A stretch of DNA of 64,000 bases, taken from the NCBI GenBank assembly GCA_963669455.1, contig OY770026.1:2728001-2792000 (forward strand). The letters run 5' to 3'. The notes under the pieces are model-generated. The model worked only from the letters and a program-made list of their open reading frames with translations, was not told where the DNA came from and did no database searches. This document shows positions 45,335 through 53,894 of this stretch, piece after piece. Position 1 is the stretch's first letter, and each line of letters begins with the position of its first letter. Both the position numbers and the translations under genes were made by a program. Source of the stretch: JAWKWH01 sp963669455 (lineage in GTDB: Bacteria; Pseudomonadota; Alphaproteobacteria; Rhizobiales; Rhizobiaceae).

Positions 45335-46827
45335 TTAAATTGGCCTCGCGATATCCAGATTGTCTTGGTTTGCAAATACTGCTCCATCGCTTCGGTACCA
45401 TTATCACGCGATAGGGAGCCTGACTGGCGATAGCCGCCGAACGGTGTCTTGATATCGCCTTCCGAAAAGCCGTTTACCGAAACTGTACCGCATGGCAGAC
45501 GTTGTGCCAGATGTAACGCGCGATCGATGTCCCGAGTAAAGACGGTTGCATGCAGACCATAGATTGAGTCAGACGCCATCTTGAGTGCTTCATCCATGCC
45601 TTTGACCGGCAAGACGCCAAGGACGGGGCCAAAGATTTCTTCCCGTGCAATTGTCATCTCGTGCCTCATACTACCGAATACGGTGGGCTCAATAAAATTC
45701 CCGGGGCCATCAATTGACTGACCGGTCAAAAGCTCTGCCCCTTCTGCTTTTCCCTTTTCTATATGGCCGGTGACACGGGCCATATGTTCGTTGGTCACCA
45801 TCGCGCCAATATCGGTATCGGGATCAAGCGGATCACCAACTTTGTAAGCTTTCGCACGTGCAACGACTTTTTCGAGAAACGCATCGGCAATTTTTTCATC
45901 AACCAATTGCCGCATATTGGCGGAACAGTTCTGACCACCATTCCAGAATGCAGATGTTGCGGCATGTTCAATCAGATCATCGTTGAGATCGGCATCGTCA
46001 AGCACAATGAACGGGCTTTTGCCACCCATTTCCAGCCCGACGGCTTTCAGATTACTTTCGCCTGCATAGCGCAGAAAATAACCGCCGACCTCGGTTGATC
46101 CGGTAAAGGAAACGATATCGATATCATTATGGCGGCCAATCGCCTGCCCTGTGGTTTCACCCATTCCCGGCAGCACGTTCAACACACCATCGGGGACACC
46201 TGCTTCACGCGCCAGCTCCGCCAAACGCAATGCGGTAAGCGGTGTTTGCTCAGCCGGTTTTACAATGCAAGAACAGCCGGCAGCCAAAGCAGGGGCCAGT
46301 TTCCAGGCAGCCATCAGGAGCGGAAAATTCCAGGGCAGAACCAGTCCGACGACGCCCGCAGGTTCCCTAACGATCATCGCCAGGGCATCCTCGCCGGTCG
46401 AAGCGACCTTGCCGAACATTTTGTCGGTCAATTCGCCATACCACTGGAAGAAGTTTGCCACCTCGCCACCGATCTCTTCCATGCAGTCGGTTATAGTCTT
46501 GCCGCTATCGAGACTTTCCATGATTGCCAGATCTTCGGCGTTCTCGCGCACAAAACCCGCCAGTTTCAACAGGACTTCCTTGCGATGTTCAGGGGCGGCC
46601 CGTGACCAACCACCATCCTCAAAACTGCGCCGTGCTGCTGCAACCGCCCGATCGACATCTTCGCCCTTACAATGGGCAACAGTACAAAGCGGTTCGTTTG
46701 TAGCCGGATTTAGCGTGTCGAAGGTCGACCCGTCATCTGCATCGCAGAATTGTCCATCGATGAAGGCTTTTGTCGGCAGCGACATCGCAGAAGCATGACT
46801 CGATATAGCATCTTTAGTCCAAGCCAT
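45331..46827 (-). CDS. NAD-dependent aldehyde dehydrogenase (PuuC/BADH-like)
   Basis: A 498-residue aldehyde dehydrogenase distinct from the one at the operon end. It has VVGLVLPWNFPLLMAAWKLAPA, the glutamate in GLEMGGKSP and the catalytic cysteine in GGQNCSANMR. It resembles gamma-glutamyl-aminobutyraldehyde and betaine-aldehyde dehydrogenases. AAGGA precedes the ATG. Two aldehyde dehydrogenases in a single operon suggest two successive or alternative aldehyde intermediates. Confidence 0.85.
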   Translation of the reverse strand: MAWTKDAISSHASAMSLPTKAFIDGQFCDADDGSTFDTLNPATNEPLCTVAHCKGEDVDRAVAAARRSFEDGGWSRAAPEHRKEVLLKLAGFVRENAEDLAIMESLDSGKTITDCMEEIGGEVANFFQWYGELTDKMFGKVASTGEDALAMIVREPAGVVGLVLPWNFPLLMAAWKLAPALAAGCSCIVKPAEQTPLTALRLAELAREAGVPDGVLNVLPGMGETTGQAIGRHNDIDIVSFTGSTEVGGYFLRYAGESNLKAVGLEMGGKSPFIVLDDADLNDDLIEHAATSAFWNGGQNCSANMRQLVDEKIADAFLEKVVARAKAYKVGDPLDPDTDIGAMVTNEHMARVTGHIEKGKAEGAELLTGQSIDGPGNFIEPTVFGSMRHEMTIAREEIFGPVLGVLPVKGMDEALKMASDSIYGLHATVFTRDIDRALHLAQRLPCGTVSVNGFSEGDIKTPFGGYRQSGSLSRDNGTEAMEQYLQTKTIWISRGQFN

Positions 46828-46855
46828 GATGCATTCCTTTTATTGGGGGGAGGTA

Positions 46856-47656
46856 TTATTTACGGCGTACTGAAATGTGCCACGGGATGAGCAGTCGCTC
46901 CGCCACCGTCACAATTCCGAACAGACAAAGGCCCAGCAGCGTTAAAAAGAAGATGCCGGCGAAGGCAAGATCAGGGCGCATATTGCCAGTGACAATCTGA
47001 ATGTAGAACCCTAGTCCTTCATCCGAGCCGATAAATTCCGCGATCGCTGCACCAACCGTTGCGTTGATTGCCGCATATTTGAAGCCGACGAAACATTGTG
47101 GCAGCGCGGCAGGGAGGCGCACCTTTAAGAAAGTACGCCAGACCCTGGCACCCGTCGAGCGGGAAAACAGGCTGAGTTCCTCGCTCAGCGAATTGAAGGC
47201 AAGGATAGCGTTTAGAACTATCGGGAAGAAACAGACCAGAAACACAATGATTACCTTGGGCAAAAGACCGAACCCTAGCCAGGAAATGAACAGGGGTGCG
47301 AAAGCGATTTTTGGTACCATTTCGATGCAGACGATGAACGGATAGATTGTCCGTTTCAAAATTGAAGAGAAGGCGATTGCCAGGCCAAGCGGCAAAGCAA
47401 GCAATATGGCAATCACAAAGCCCAACACGGTCTCGAGACCCGTGACATAAGTGTAGTAAAACAAGCGATCGAGATCAGCCATACCTTTGGCAACGATGAC
47501 AGATGGTGGGGTCAGTATGAATCTTGGAATGTCAAACCAGACAACCGCATATTCCCAGAAAAGAAAGAAGCCAATGAAGAAGGCAATGAAGGGCCAGGAA
47601 TGCAACGCACGCCCTTTCAATACCGCGAAATAGGGTTTTTGATCAGATGACGCCAT
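46856..47656 (-). CDS. ABC transporter permease, SsuC/TauC/ThiX type
   Basis: A 266-residue permease with about six helices and the EAA-loop region FSRSTGARVWRTFLKVRLPAALP. It has the style of nitrate/sulfonate/taurine/pyrimidine transporters (FEMVPKIAFAPLFISWLGFG-like segment, here IEMVPKIAFAPLFISWLG). The ATG at 47656 overlaps the ATPase stop by 14 bases. The substrate is not known. Confidence 0.87.
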   Translation of the reverse strand: MASSDQKPYFAVLKGRALHSWPFIAFFIGFFLFWEYAVVWFDIPRFILTPPSVIVAKGMADLDRLFYYTYVTGLETVLGFVIAILLALPLGLAIAFSSILKRTIYPFIVCIEMVPKIAFAPLFISWLGFGLLPKVIIVFLVCFFPIVLNAILAFNSLSEELSLFSRSTGARVWRTFLKVRLPAALPQCFVGFKYAAINATVGAAIAEFIGSDEGLGFYIQIVTGNMRPDLAFAGIFFLTLLGLCLFGIVTVAERLLIPWHISVRRK

Positions 47657-48410
47657 AGCCTCTAAATATCTCCTGCGTTTCGCGCACATAAGCGGTGAAT
47701 TCCGGGGAAGATTTGACCTCGAAATCCCTTGGATAAGGCAAATCGATGTCAATCATTCGCTCAATCCGTCCCGGTCTTGGCGTAATCACTGCAACCCGGC
47801 TTGAAAGCTGAATGGCCTCCTCGATGGAATGGGTGACAAAAAGCACAGTAGGCTTTTCCTGCATCCAAAGGCTTTGCAGATCCTGCCGGATGCTTTCGCG
47901 GGTCATGGCGTCCAGTTTGCCAAGCGGTTCGTCAAGCAGCATGGTTTTCGGTTCATGCACCATGGCCTGACAAAAGGCTGCGCGTTGTTGCATTCCGCCG
48001 GAAAGTTCATAAGGATGCCGTTCTGCAAAATCCTCCATATGGACGGATTTCAGAAGGCTTTCTATCTTGTCGGAATGCTCCGCCGGATCAAGGCCACGCA
48101 TTTCCAACTGTAGTGCAATATTTCCACGCACCGTTCGCCAGGGCACCAGTGTGTTATCCTGAAACATGATCCCGATATCGGTTTGCGGTCCGTTGATCAG
48201 CTTGCCGCCAATGCTTACGCTGCCTTCGGTCGGGTCCAAAAGACCCGAAGTCATCAACATCAGCGTTGACTTGCCGCAACCCGAAGGCCCCAGAAGAGAA
48301 ATGAATTGCCCCTCCTCCACCGTCAAATCGACGGGGCCGAAAGCGTGAACAGCATTGTCTCCTGCTCCAAAGACTTTCTTCACGCCTGAAAACTCGATCC
48401 GATGGCTCAT
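47643..48410 (-). CDS. ABC transporter ATPase, SsuB/TauB type
   Basis: A 255-residue ATPase with Walker A LGPSGCGKST, Q-loop IMFQDNTLVPWRTV, signature LSGGMQQRAA, Walker B TMLLDEP and His switch FVTHSIEEA. These features and length match the nitrate/sulfonate-type family. The ATG at 48410 is used rather than the GTG at 48419. It is co-transcribed with the permease and the binding protein. Confidence 0.9.
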   Translation of the reverse strand: MSHRIEFSGVKKVFGAGDNAVHAFGPVDLTVEEGQFISLLGPSGCGKSTLMLMTSGLLDPTEGSVSIGGKLINGPQTDIGIMFQDNTLVPWRTVRGNIALQLEMRGLDPAEHSDKIESLLKSVHMEDFAERHPYELSGGMQQRAAFCQAMVHEPKTMLLDEPLGKLDAMTRESIRQDLQSLWMQEKPTVLFVTHSIEEAIQLSSRVAVITPRPGRIERMIDIDLPYPRDFEVKSSPEFTAYVRETQEIFRGYGVI

Positions 48411-48473
48411 AATATTCACACTTTCAAAAAGTGCCGGGGGGCGAAACCGCCCACCGGCATTCCTTCAGGAAGA

Positions 48474-49475
48474 CTAGTCGATGAACTCATTTGTGTAGAA
48501 TGAGGCCGGATCGACATTCGGATCAAGGTCGTTATATTCCTTCATCAGGTTGACCATGCTCTCCCAGTCAGAGGGTACATTGTAACCAAGCTTTTTGTCG
48601 GTGTTGGCACCGGAGTAAAGCAAGCCCAGAGTAACATCGAGAACAGAACGTGACTGCGCCTTGCCCTCGTCCTCAGCCATCGTGCCGCCGACAATGTCGG
48701 CAATCGCTGCAACAGCCTTGTCAGGGTCAGCTTCGGTTTCGGCATAGGCTTTGACCGTTGCGTCTACAAAGCGGTTTACAAGGTCAGGATTGTCTTTCAC
48801 CATCTCTTTGCGGGTCGAAATGCAATAGCCGACTTGGTCAACCCCATAGTCTGAATAGGGGAAAAGCATGGGGTCATCACCGCCATTGGCGCGGATCTCA
48901 GCCGGTTTATCATCCAGTCCGCCCAGAATGCCGACCGCATCGCCTGACTTTTGCAAGTATGCGGAAACAAGCGCACCGTCCGGCACATTGGTAACTTTCA
49001 CATCTTCTTTTGTCAGCCCGGCACTGGCCAGAACAATCGGGAAGAAGGTGTTCACACCTGCATTGGCGGTTGTGAGAATGGTTTTACCCTTAAGGTCCTG
49101 AATGGATTTCACGCCGCTGTCCGGACGCACGATAATTGCCTCTGCACCCATCGCATCGATGACGGCTACGGAGATGATTTCAGCGCCCTGAGAAGCAAGG
49201 TTGATAAGCGCTCCGCAGGAACCATAGGCAAAATCGCTGTCGCCATTGGCGACCAGACGGTGCGCCGAACTGGAACCGTTGCCGGACCGAATATCTATAT
49301 CGATCCTCGCTTCATCGTAAATCCCGGCATCCTTGCCAAGCGCGAAGCCCGCATGGCTGCCATAATACATCCAGTTCAGCCGCAGACGTACATCGTCCTC
49401 AGCACTAGCTGTGCCAAAGCCCATCAGGCTAGTCGCCAGCGCGATACAAGTCAGTTTAATGGTTTTCAGTTTCAT
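48474..49475 (-). CDS. ABC transporter substrate-binding protein, NMT1/SsuA-like
   Basis: A 333-residue periplasmic protein with a signal peptide ending at TASA. It has RLRLNWMYYGSHAGFALGKDAGIYDE, here shortened to LNWMYYGSHAGFALGKDAG, the typical opening of NMT1/THI5-like and SsuA-like receptors. FAYGSCGALINLASQGAEII follows. AGGGAG lies eight bases before the ATG at 49475. These receptors bind pyrimidines, sulfonates, aromatic acids or other small planar ligands, unlike the usual sugar-acid receptors. Confidence 0.88.
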   Translation of the reverse strand: MKLKTIKLTCIALATSLMGFGTASAEDDVRLRLNWMYYGSHAGFALGKDAGIYDEARIDIDIRSGNGSSSAHRLVANGDSDFAYGSCGALINLASQGAEIISVAVIDAMGAEAIIVRPDSGVKSIQDLKGKTILTTANAGVNTFFPIVLASAGLTKEDVKVTNVPDGALVSAYLQKSGDAVGILGGLDDKPAEIRANGGDDPMLFPYSDYGVDQVGYCISTRKEMVKDNPDLVNRFVDATVKAYAETEADPDKAVAAIADIVGGTMAEDEGKAQSRSVLDVTLGLLYSGANTDKKLGYNVPSDWESMVNLMKEYNDLDPNVDPASFYTNEFID

Positions 49476-49532
49476 TTTACGCACTCCCTTTGCATGTAAA
49501 GTTTAAAAGCGATCGTTCGTCGGTGGTCGTGG

Positions 49533-50489
49533 TTATTGCGATACCAACCCAGGAACACCAATGGATTGCATCATCGCATGGGTTTTTTTGCGATAGTCCT
49601 GACGAACATCTCGTGTCGGTGGACGGCATCGGCTGGACGGCAGGCCCACCAGTTCCATGCACAATTTGTCGAGATACCCGTCACCGCTGGTGTAGTTTTG
49701 TTCGATATCGATCCAGAGTTTGTAGAAGGGCATGCCTTCTTCAACCAGCATGCGGGTGATTTCGGCATAGTTTCCCGCCCGCACTTCATCGATCAGTTTC
49801 ATTCCCCATTGCGGCCAAAAATTGCAATGATGCACCTCGAAAGCCTTTGCGCCGAGAGAAGGCATGGCACTCATCCCGAAGAACAAATTGTTGTCTATGA
49901 TCGTGAATCGGTCAGAAAAATGCGAACACACATCCTCGAATTCCATCGCATCGGTGCGTGGTGCGGCCCATTTCAGGCCAACAATATTTGGGATGTCTGC
50001 CAGGCGCTCGACCATGGCAAAACTCAGGTTCTGGCTGGTCCAGAATGTATTGTAAATGATAATCCCAAGATCCGGTTCTGCTTCGGCGGCTGCGCGGATA
50101 TATTCTTCAAAATCAGCTTGTGTATGGGCGAAATAGAACGGGCAGGAAACCTGAATGAAGTCGGCACCGATCTTACGCGCCGCCTTGGTCAAGCGCACAA
50201 GCTCAAGCGTGCTGGTTGTCTGCGCGCCCATGGCAATCGGTACAGCGCCATCGGCTTCTTCAACCACCACCTCGGCCACACGGATACGTTCATCAAGCGT
50301 CATGGTGGAAAAATCACCGGCAGCACCCCCGGCGAGAAGGGTTGCGTAGTCGCCGTTCAAGCCATTATCGATGAGGAAGCGAACATATTGCCGCAATACG
50401 GCCTCGTTCACAGCCATCGCGTCATCATCCTCGAACGGTGTTGGGATGGTGACATAGCAGCCTTCAAGTTTCTTTTTTAAATGCTCCAC
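49533..50489 (-). CDS. DapA-family (dihydrodipicolinate synthase/N-acetylneuraminate lyase) lyase
   Basis: A 318-residue class I aldolase-fold enzyme. The Schiff-base lysine is in NIVGLKWAAP and the tyrosine in IIIYNTFW. Where most members have GTTGE this one has LAGGAAGDF, closer to keto-deoxyglucarate dehydratases. The likely reaction is cleavage or dehydration of a 2-keto-3-deoxy acid, feeding the semialdehyde dehydrogenase of the same operon. Starts at ATG 50504 or TTG 50516 are possible; GTG at 50489 is chosen because GAGG is spaced nine bases before it. First gene of the operon. Confidence 0.78.
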   Translation of the reverse strand: MEHLKKKLEGCYVTIPTPFEDDDAMAVNEAVLRQYVRFLIDNGLNGDYATLLAGGAAGDFSTMTLDERIRVAEVVVEEADGAVPIAMGAQTTSTLELVRLTKAARKIGADFIQVSCPFYFAHTQADFEEYIRAAAEAEPDLGIIIYNTFWTSQNLSFAMVERLADIPNIVGLKWAAPRTDAMEFEDVCSHFSDRFTIIDNNLFFGMSAMPSLGAKAFEVHHCNFWPQWGMKLIDEVRAGNYAEITRMLVEEGMPFYKLWIDIEQNYTSGDGYLDKLCMELVGLPSSRCRPPTRDVRQDYRKKTHAMMQSIGVPGLVSQ

Positions 50490-50665
50490 TAACACTAACC
50501 TCATAAATTTTGACAATAGTCACCGCAGTGCAGACGACACCACATCATCCTGCAAGCAGGTTTTTGAATTTCATTGATGGGAACCGCGCATGCATTGTCC
50601 GTATGCATGGATATCGCGAATGGTCCCCGACCATGGAAATGGTGAATGCAAATTCCATGACAAGG

Positions 50666-50694
50666 TTGACAAAAATTGCCACATATTTGATATT
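50666..50694 (+). promoter_or_regulatory. Sigma-70-type promoter of GATase1-AraC regulator gene
   Basis: TTGACA (50666-50671), 17-base spacer, GATATT (50689-50694), about 40 bases before the ATG at 50737. It lies inside the longer open frame from 50590, which supports the later start. Confidence 0.55.
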
Positions 50695-50736
50695 TTAGGC
50701 CAAAATATCGATAAATTGCGTACTGTTAAAATTCAG

Positions 50737-51753
50737 ATGTCGGAAACACAAACAAAATTCACTTTCATTTTGCAACCTGAATTCCCTCTTGCTGCGCTTG
50801 TTCTCGCCAGTGAAGCATTGCGAATAGCCAATCAGAATTCCGGACAAAAGTTGTTTGAATGGCAGTTTGTTTCTGAGACAGGTAGACAAATGCGCGCCAG
50901 CAACGGTATGTGGTTTGCAGCAGATTGTGATCTTGCTTCCGCTGATGAGGCCGACGTCTGTCTGCTTTTTGAAGGCAATTTGCCAACCCAACACATCTCA
51001 CAAAAACTGCTGGGCTATCTGCGCACTGCCGCACGTTATGGCGCCGTGGTGGGCGGTGTCGATACCGGGGCCTATGCCCTTGCGCAAGCAGGCTTGGCAG
51101 GTTCTGGTGATGACCATGACATCGTCCTGCACTGGGAAGCTGTTCCGGCCTTTCGCGAATGGTTTCAGGAACTAAGGCCACGGAACCGCATTTTCCAACT
51201 GAATGACAAACTGGCTAACAGTGCCGGCGGTGTGGCAACACTCGATCTGATGCTGGCATTGATCGCCCGTTATTGCGGCGAGGCGATGGCCAATGAAGTC
51301 GCCAATGCGATGATTCATACTCGGCGTGACCATGAAGTTCGGCAGCGGGCAGACCAGCGCTTTGTAGCGGAACATGATAACCCGGTTTCACAACTCGTTT
51401 CCCTGATGGAACGCAATCTGGACTTTCCCCTGACACTTGAGGAACTGGCTTCTAAATCTGGCCTCGCAATCCGCACCCTCTCACGCATTACCAGCCGCAC
51501 CTTTGGAACATCTCCAATGCGCCTTTATTTACGCGTCCGTCTTCAGGCCGCTAGAAATCTTCTTTTCTATGAAGAGCATTCCATCAAGGAAATCGCCAAT
51601 GTCTGCGGATTTTCATATCCTGCAGTATTCTCGCGCTGCTTCAAATCGCAATTCGGACGAAGCCCGACTCAGTTTCGTGCTGATCTGAGAGCCAGGCAAA
51701 AATCTTCATTCCGTCCGGAGATTCGGCGGCTCATCGGTAAAGGGGGCAGCTAA
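50737..51753 (+). CDS. AraC-family regulator with N-terminal GATase1/DJ-1-like domain
   Basis: A 338-residue regulator. The amidotransferase-like domain covers residues 1-190; its usual nucleophile elbow reads GGVDTGAYALAQAG, with threonine where catalytic relatives have cysteine. The C-terminal double helix-turn-helix contains LTLEELASKSGLAIRTLSRI and IKEIANVCGFSYPAVFSRCF. Relatives (GbdR, CdhR, ArgR types) control catabolism of quaternary amines and amino acids. It is divergent from the eight-gene operon and probably activates it. A frame from 50590 is open but MSETQTKFTF begins the domain. Confidence 0.87.
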   Translation: MSETQTKFTFILQPEFPLAALVLASEALRIANQNSGQKLFEWQFVSETGRQMRASNGMWFAADCDLASADEADVCLLFEGNLPTQHISQKLLGYLRTAARYGAVVGGVDTGAYALAQAGLAGSGDDHDIVLHWEAVPAFREWFQELRPRNRIFQLNDKLANSAGGVATLDLMLALIARYCGEAMANEVANAMIHTRRDHEVRQRADQRFVAEHDNPVSQLVSLMERNLDFPLTLEELASKSGLAIRTLSRITSRTFGTSPMRLYLRVRLQAARNLLFYEEHSIKEIANVCGFSYPAVFSRCFKSQFGRSPTQFRADLRARQKSSFRPEIRRLIGKGGS

Positions 51754-51876
51754 TAAAGTGATACAAATTTAGGCTCCGTTGAATGGTGATGTCGCCAACA
51801 AAACTAGGGTCTGTGGACATATAGGATTCACAAATGGTCTTTGATGTGCTTCAAGCTTTCTTTTGAGGAGGCTCCA

Positions 51877-52251
51877 ATGCGCCGTGAGCGTTTTGCTATC
51901 AGTGATCATAATTGGGAACGACTTGAACCTTTGCTGCCTGGTAGCGTACGAGACCGTGGCCGAACTGCCGAGGATAATCGGTTGTTTCTTGAGGCGGTGC
52001 TTTGGAAGGTTCGTGTTGGTGGGCCGTGGCGCGACTTGCCACCAGGCTTTGGCGAATGGAACAGCGTGTTCAGGCGATTTCGACGATGGGCACAACGTGG
52101 TGTTTTCCAACGACTTTTTGATGCAATGGCGGGCGAGCCGGACTTTGAATATGTCCTTGTCGATGGAACCATTATCTCCGTGCACCAAAAGGCAAGCGGC
52201 GCAAAAGGGGGACTCTCAATCAGGCCATCGGCCGCTCGAAAGGCGGATTGA
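51877..52251 (+). CDS. IS5-family transposase, N-terminal frame (orfA)
   Basis: A 124-residue frame starting MRRERFAISDHNWERLEPLL after GAGGAGG. It contains LWKVRVGGPWRDLP and the first catalytic aspartate in YVLVDGTIISVHQKASG. It ends shortly after an A4G5 run at 52203-52211, where a -1 shift would continue into orfB and give the full DDE transposase. Confidence 0.85.
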   Translation: MRRERFAISDHNWERLEPLLPGSVRDRGRTAEDNRLFLEAVLWKVRVGGPWRDLPPGFGEWNSVFRRFRRWAQRGVFQRLFDAMAGEPDFEYVLVDGTIISVHQKASGAKGGLSIRPSAARKAD

Positions 52252-52634
52252 CCACCAAAGTTCTGGCGCTGACAGATGCGCTCGGCAATCTGGTTCGCTT
52301 CAAACTGCTTCCAGGCCAGCGCAGCGAGATTGTCGGTGTGCCCGAATTGATTGATGGTCTGTCATTTGACGCAATGCTTGCCGACAAGGCCTTCGATGCC
52401 AATGCCCTTCGCCAAAAACTTGCAGGTCGCGGTGCCAGGGCGATCATTCCGGCAAAACGAAATCGCCTCTTACACATTCCCCACGATGACGAAGCCTACC
52501 AATGGCGCCATCTGATCGAAAACTATTTCAGCAAAATCAAAGAGTTCCGCGGCGTGAACACACGCTACGACAAAACCGATACAAGCTACGAAGCATCATG
52601 GACCATCGCAGCAACAATCATCGCATTACGATAA
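52248..52634 (+). CDS. IS5-family transposase, C-terminal frame (orfB)
   Basis: A 128-residue frame (TTG at 52248 or, more likely, reached by frameshift from orfA). It contains the second catalytic Asp in MLADKAFDAN and the catalytic Glu in HLIENYFSKIKEFRG, followed by TRYDKTDTSYEA. The coding sequence before 52248 in this frame (TLNQAIGRSKGG) matches the usual transposase text, supporting a programmed -1 shift. Confidence 0.83.
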   Translation: MTTKVLALTDALGNLVRFKLLPGQRSEIVGVPELIDGLSFDAMLADKAFDANALRQKLAGRGARAIIPAKRNRLLHIPHDDEAYQWRHLIENYFSKIKEFRGVNTRYDKTDTSYEASWTIAATIIALR

Positions 52635-52840
52635 ATGTCCACAGACCCTAGAACTTTCCCTCAAATTCCTCGCAAGTCCTTGGAATATCTGGAAAACTGG
52701 CAACATTACTCTTCAAAGAACAGTTCTAAAACTGGCCTTTGCTGAGCGGATTTCATACTGCCGAAACAAGGGGCATAGAACGCCAATTTTCACCTTACCG
52801 TTCAAGGTGTTAGGGGCATTTCAGACCCACGAGTCTTTTT

Positions 52841-52925
52841 TGGTGCGGTCGAGAAGACTCGAACTTCCACGGGTTGCCCCACAGCGACCTCAACGCTGCG
52901 CGTCTACCAATTCCGCCACGACCGC
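52841..52925 (-). tRNA. tRNA-Leu (anticodon GAG)
   Basis: 85-nt gene with acceptor arms GCGGTCG/CGACCGC, encoded CCA, D arm with GGTAGACGC, anticodon stem CAGCG/CGCTG and loop TTGAGGT (anticodon GAG), a long variable arm and T arm GTTCGAGTC. Its 3' end faces the accessory region, a position often used by integrating elements. Confidence 0.95.
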
Positions 52926-53068
52926 ACGGCCGGCTAAGAAAAATCTCCCAACCGGCTTGGCGCACTTAGCAAATCAAATGACGCGAAACAAGGGCGGCTG
53001 AGCATAAATCCCCGGCCCCGCGCAATGTTGATCGCCAATTGCCTTACTTGGCCATAAAACCCGATGTC

Positions 53069-53171
53069 AGAGCGTATTGCGGTTGCTTTGAACCGCGACA
53101 ACGTTTGTATCGGATTGGAACTATTGAAGCATTTTTCGCTTCTATGAACCCGTTTGAGCGAAAAATGCTCT
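53069..53171. repeat. Dispersed repeat family B, copy 2 (103 bp)
   Basis: In inverse orientation to copy 1. The inverse strand begins AGAGCATTTTTCGCTC and includes GCGAAAAATGCTTCAA and GTTGTCGCGGTTCAAAG, ending in CGCTCT, within CTAG at 53170-53173. It lies between tRNA-Leu and hupB. The rest of 52926-53428 shows only the terminator of hupB. Confidence 0.75.
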
Positions 53172-53270
53172 AGCTGACATAGGAGGCACATCGCAAAACG
53201 CCCCAGGTAAAGGCCGACGCCTTGCCAATTAAAGCCTTTCGACCCTGCCCGGCCTGGCAACAGGCAAATA

Positions 53271-53296
53271 AAAAGCCGGGACCCAGCCCGGCTTTT
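53271..53296 (-). terminator. Rho-independent terminator downstream of hupB
   Basis: Stem AAAAGCCGGG/CCCGGCTTTT with a six-base loop and flanking A/T runs; 132 bases after the hupB stop. Confidence 0.75.
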
Positions 53297-53428
53297 ATCA
53301 GCGTGTAGCGTTTATTCGGAAACGAAAAAGTGGCTTGTCCGTTTGGTCCGACGCGATTTTCGTTGCATTTTGCCTCTCCAAAAATCTCCCCAATAGTGCA
53401 ACACGCTTTAAGCAACGCAAATGGGGGA

Positions 53429-53701
53429 TCAGTTGATCGCGTCCTTCAGGCCTTTGCCCGCCGAAAATTTTGGAACGTTGCGCGCAGGGATGTTAACCGG
53501 TGCGCCGGTCTGGGGGTTACGGCCGGTTGAGGCCTCGCGGCGGCTTGCGGAAAAATTGCCGAAACCGACCAAACGGACATCGCCGCCGTTTTTCAGTTCG
53601 TTGGTAATCGTTTCAAGTACTGCTTCGATTGCGTTTTGTGCGTCGCCTTTGGAAAGACCGGCCGCATCGGCCACAGCCGAAACCAATTCATTTTTGTTCA
53701 T
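53429..53701 (-). CDS. hupB: DNA-binding protein HU
   Basis: A 90-residue histone-like protein that bends and compacts DNA as a dimer. It has MNKNELVSAVADAAGLSK at the N-terminus and the family signature GFGNFSASRREASTGRNPQTG, abbreviated GFGNFSASRREASTGRNP, with the proline-containing DNA-binding arm. AAGGGG precedes the ATG. It follows lon as in the conserved clpP-clpX-lon-hup order and has its own terminator. Confidence 0.96.
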   Translation of the reverse strand: MNKNELVSAVADAAGLSKGDAQNAIEAVLETITNELKNGGDVRLVGFGNFSASRREASTGRNPQTGAPVNIPARNVPKFSAGKGLKDAIN

Positions 53702-53793
53702 GGTTGAAACCCCTTCTTGGTTGCTATGCCGAGTGAGCGACTCACTCGATCAGTCGCGGAGTTTATTGACTTGTTGCAACCCATCCAAGCAAA

Positions 53794-53825
53794 AAACGCC
53801 GGAATTCTGCGGAATTCCGGCGTTT
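53794..53825 (-). terminator. Rho-independent terminator downstream of lon
   Basis: Perfect 14-bp stem AAACGCCGGAATTC/GAATTCCGGCGTTT with a four-base loop and adjoining A-run, between lon and hupB. It separates lon transcription from the hupB promoter. Confidence 0.85.
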
Positions 53826-53894
53826 GGCTGTCAAAAACTTCAGATATCGAACGTTTTTTATACCTTAGCGTTCATTGGCGATTTGCCGCCCGGT

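Larger units (their letters stand above)
51807..52648 (+). mobile_element. IS5-family (IS427-group) insertion sequence, apparently complete
   Basis: 842-bp element. Inverted terminal repeats GGGTCTGTGGACAT and ATGTCCACAGACCC are perfect over 14 bp, flanked on both sides by TA as target duplication. Two overlapping frames encode the transposase. Perfect ends and open frames suggest recent insertion. It stands between the catabolic region and tRNA-Leu. The 192 bases from its end to the tRNA show no gene. Confidence 0.9.
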
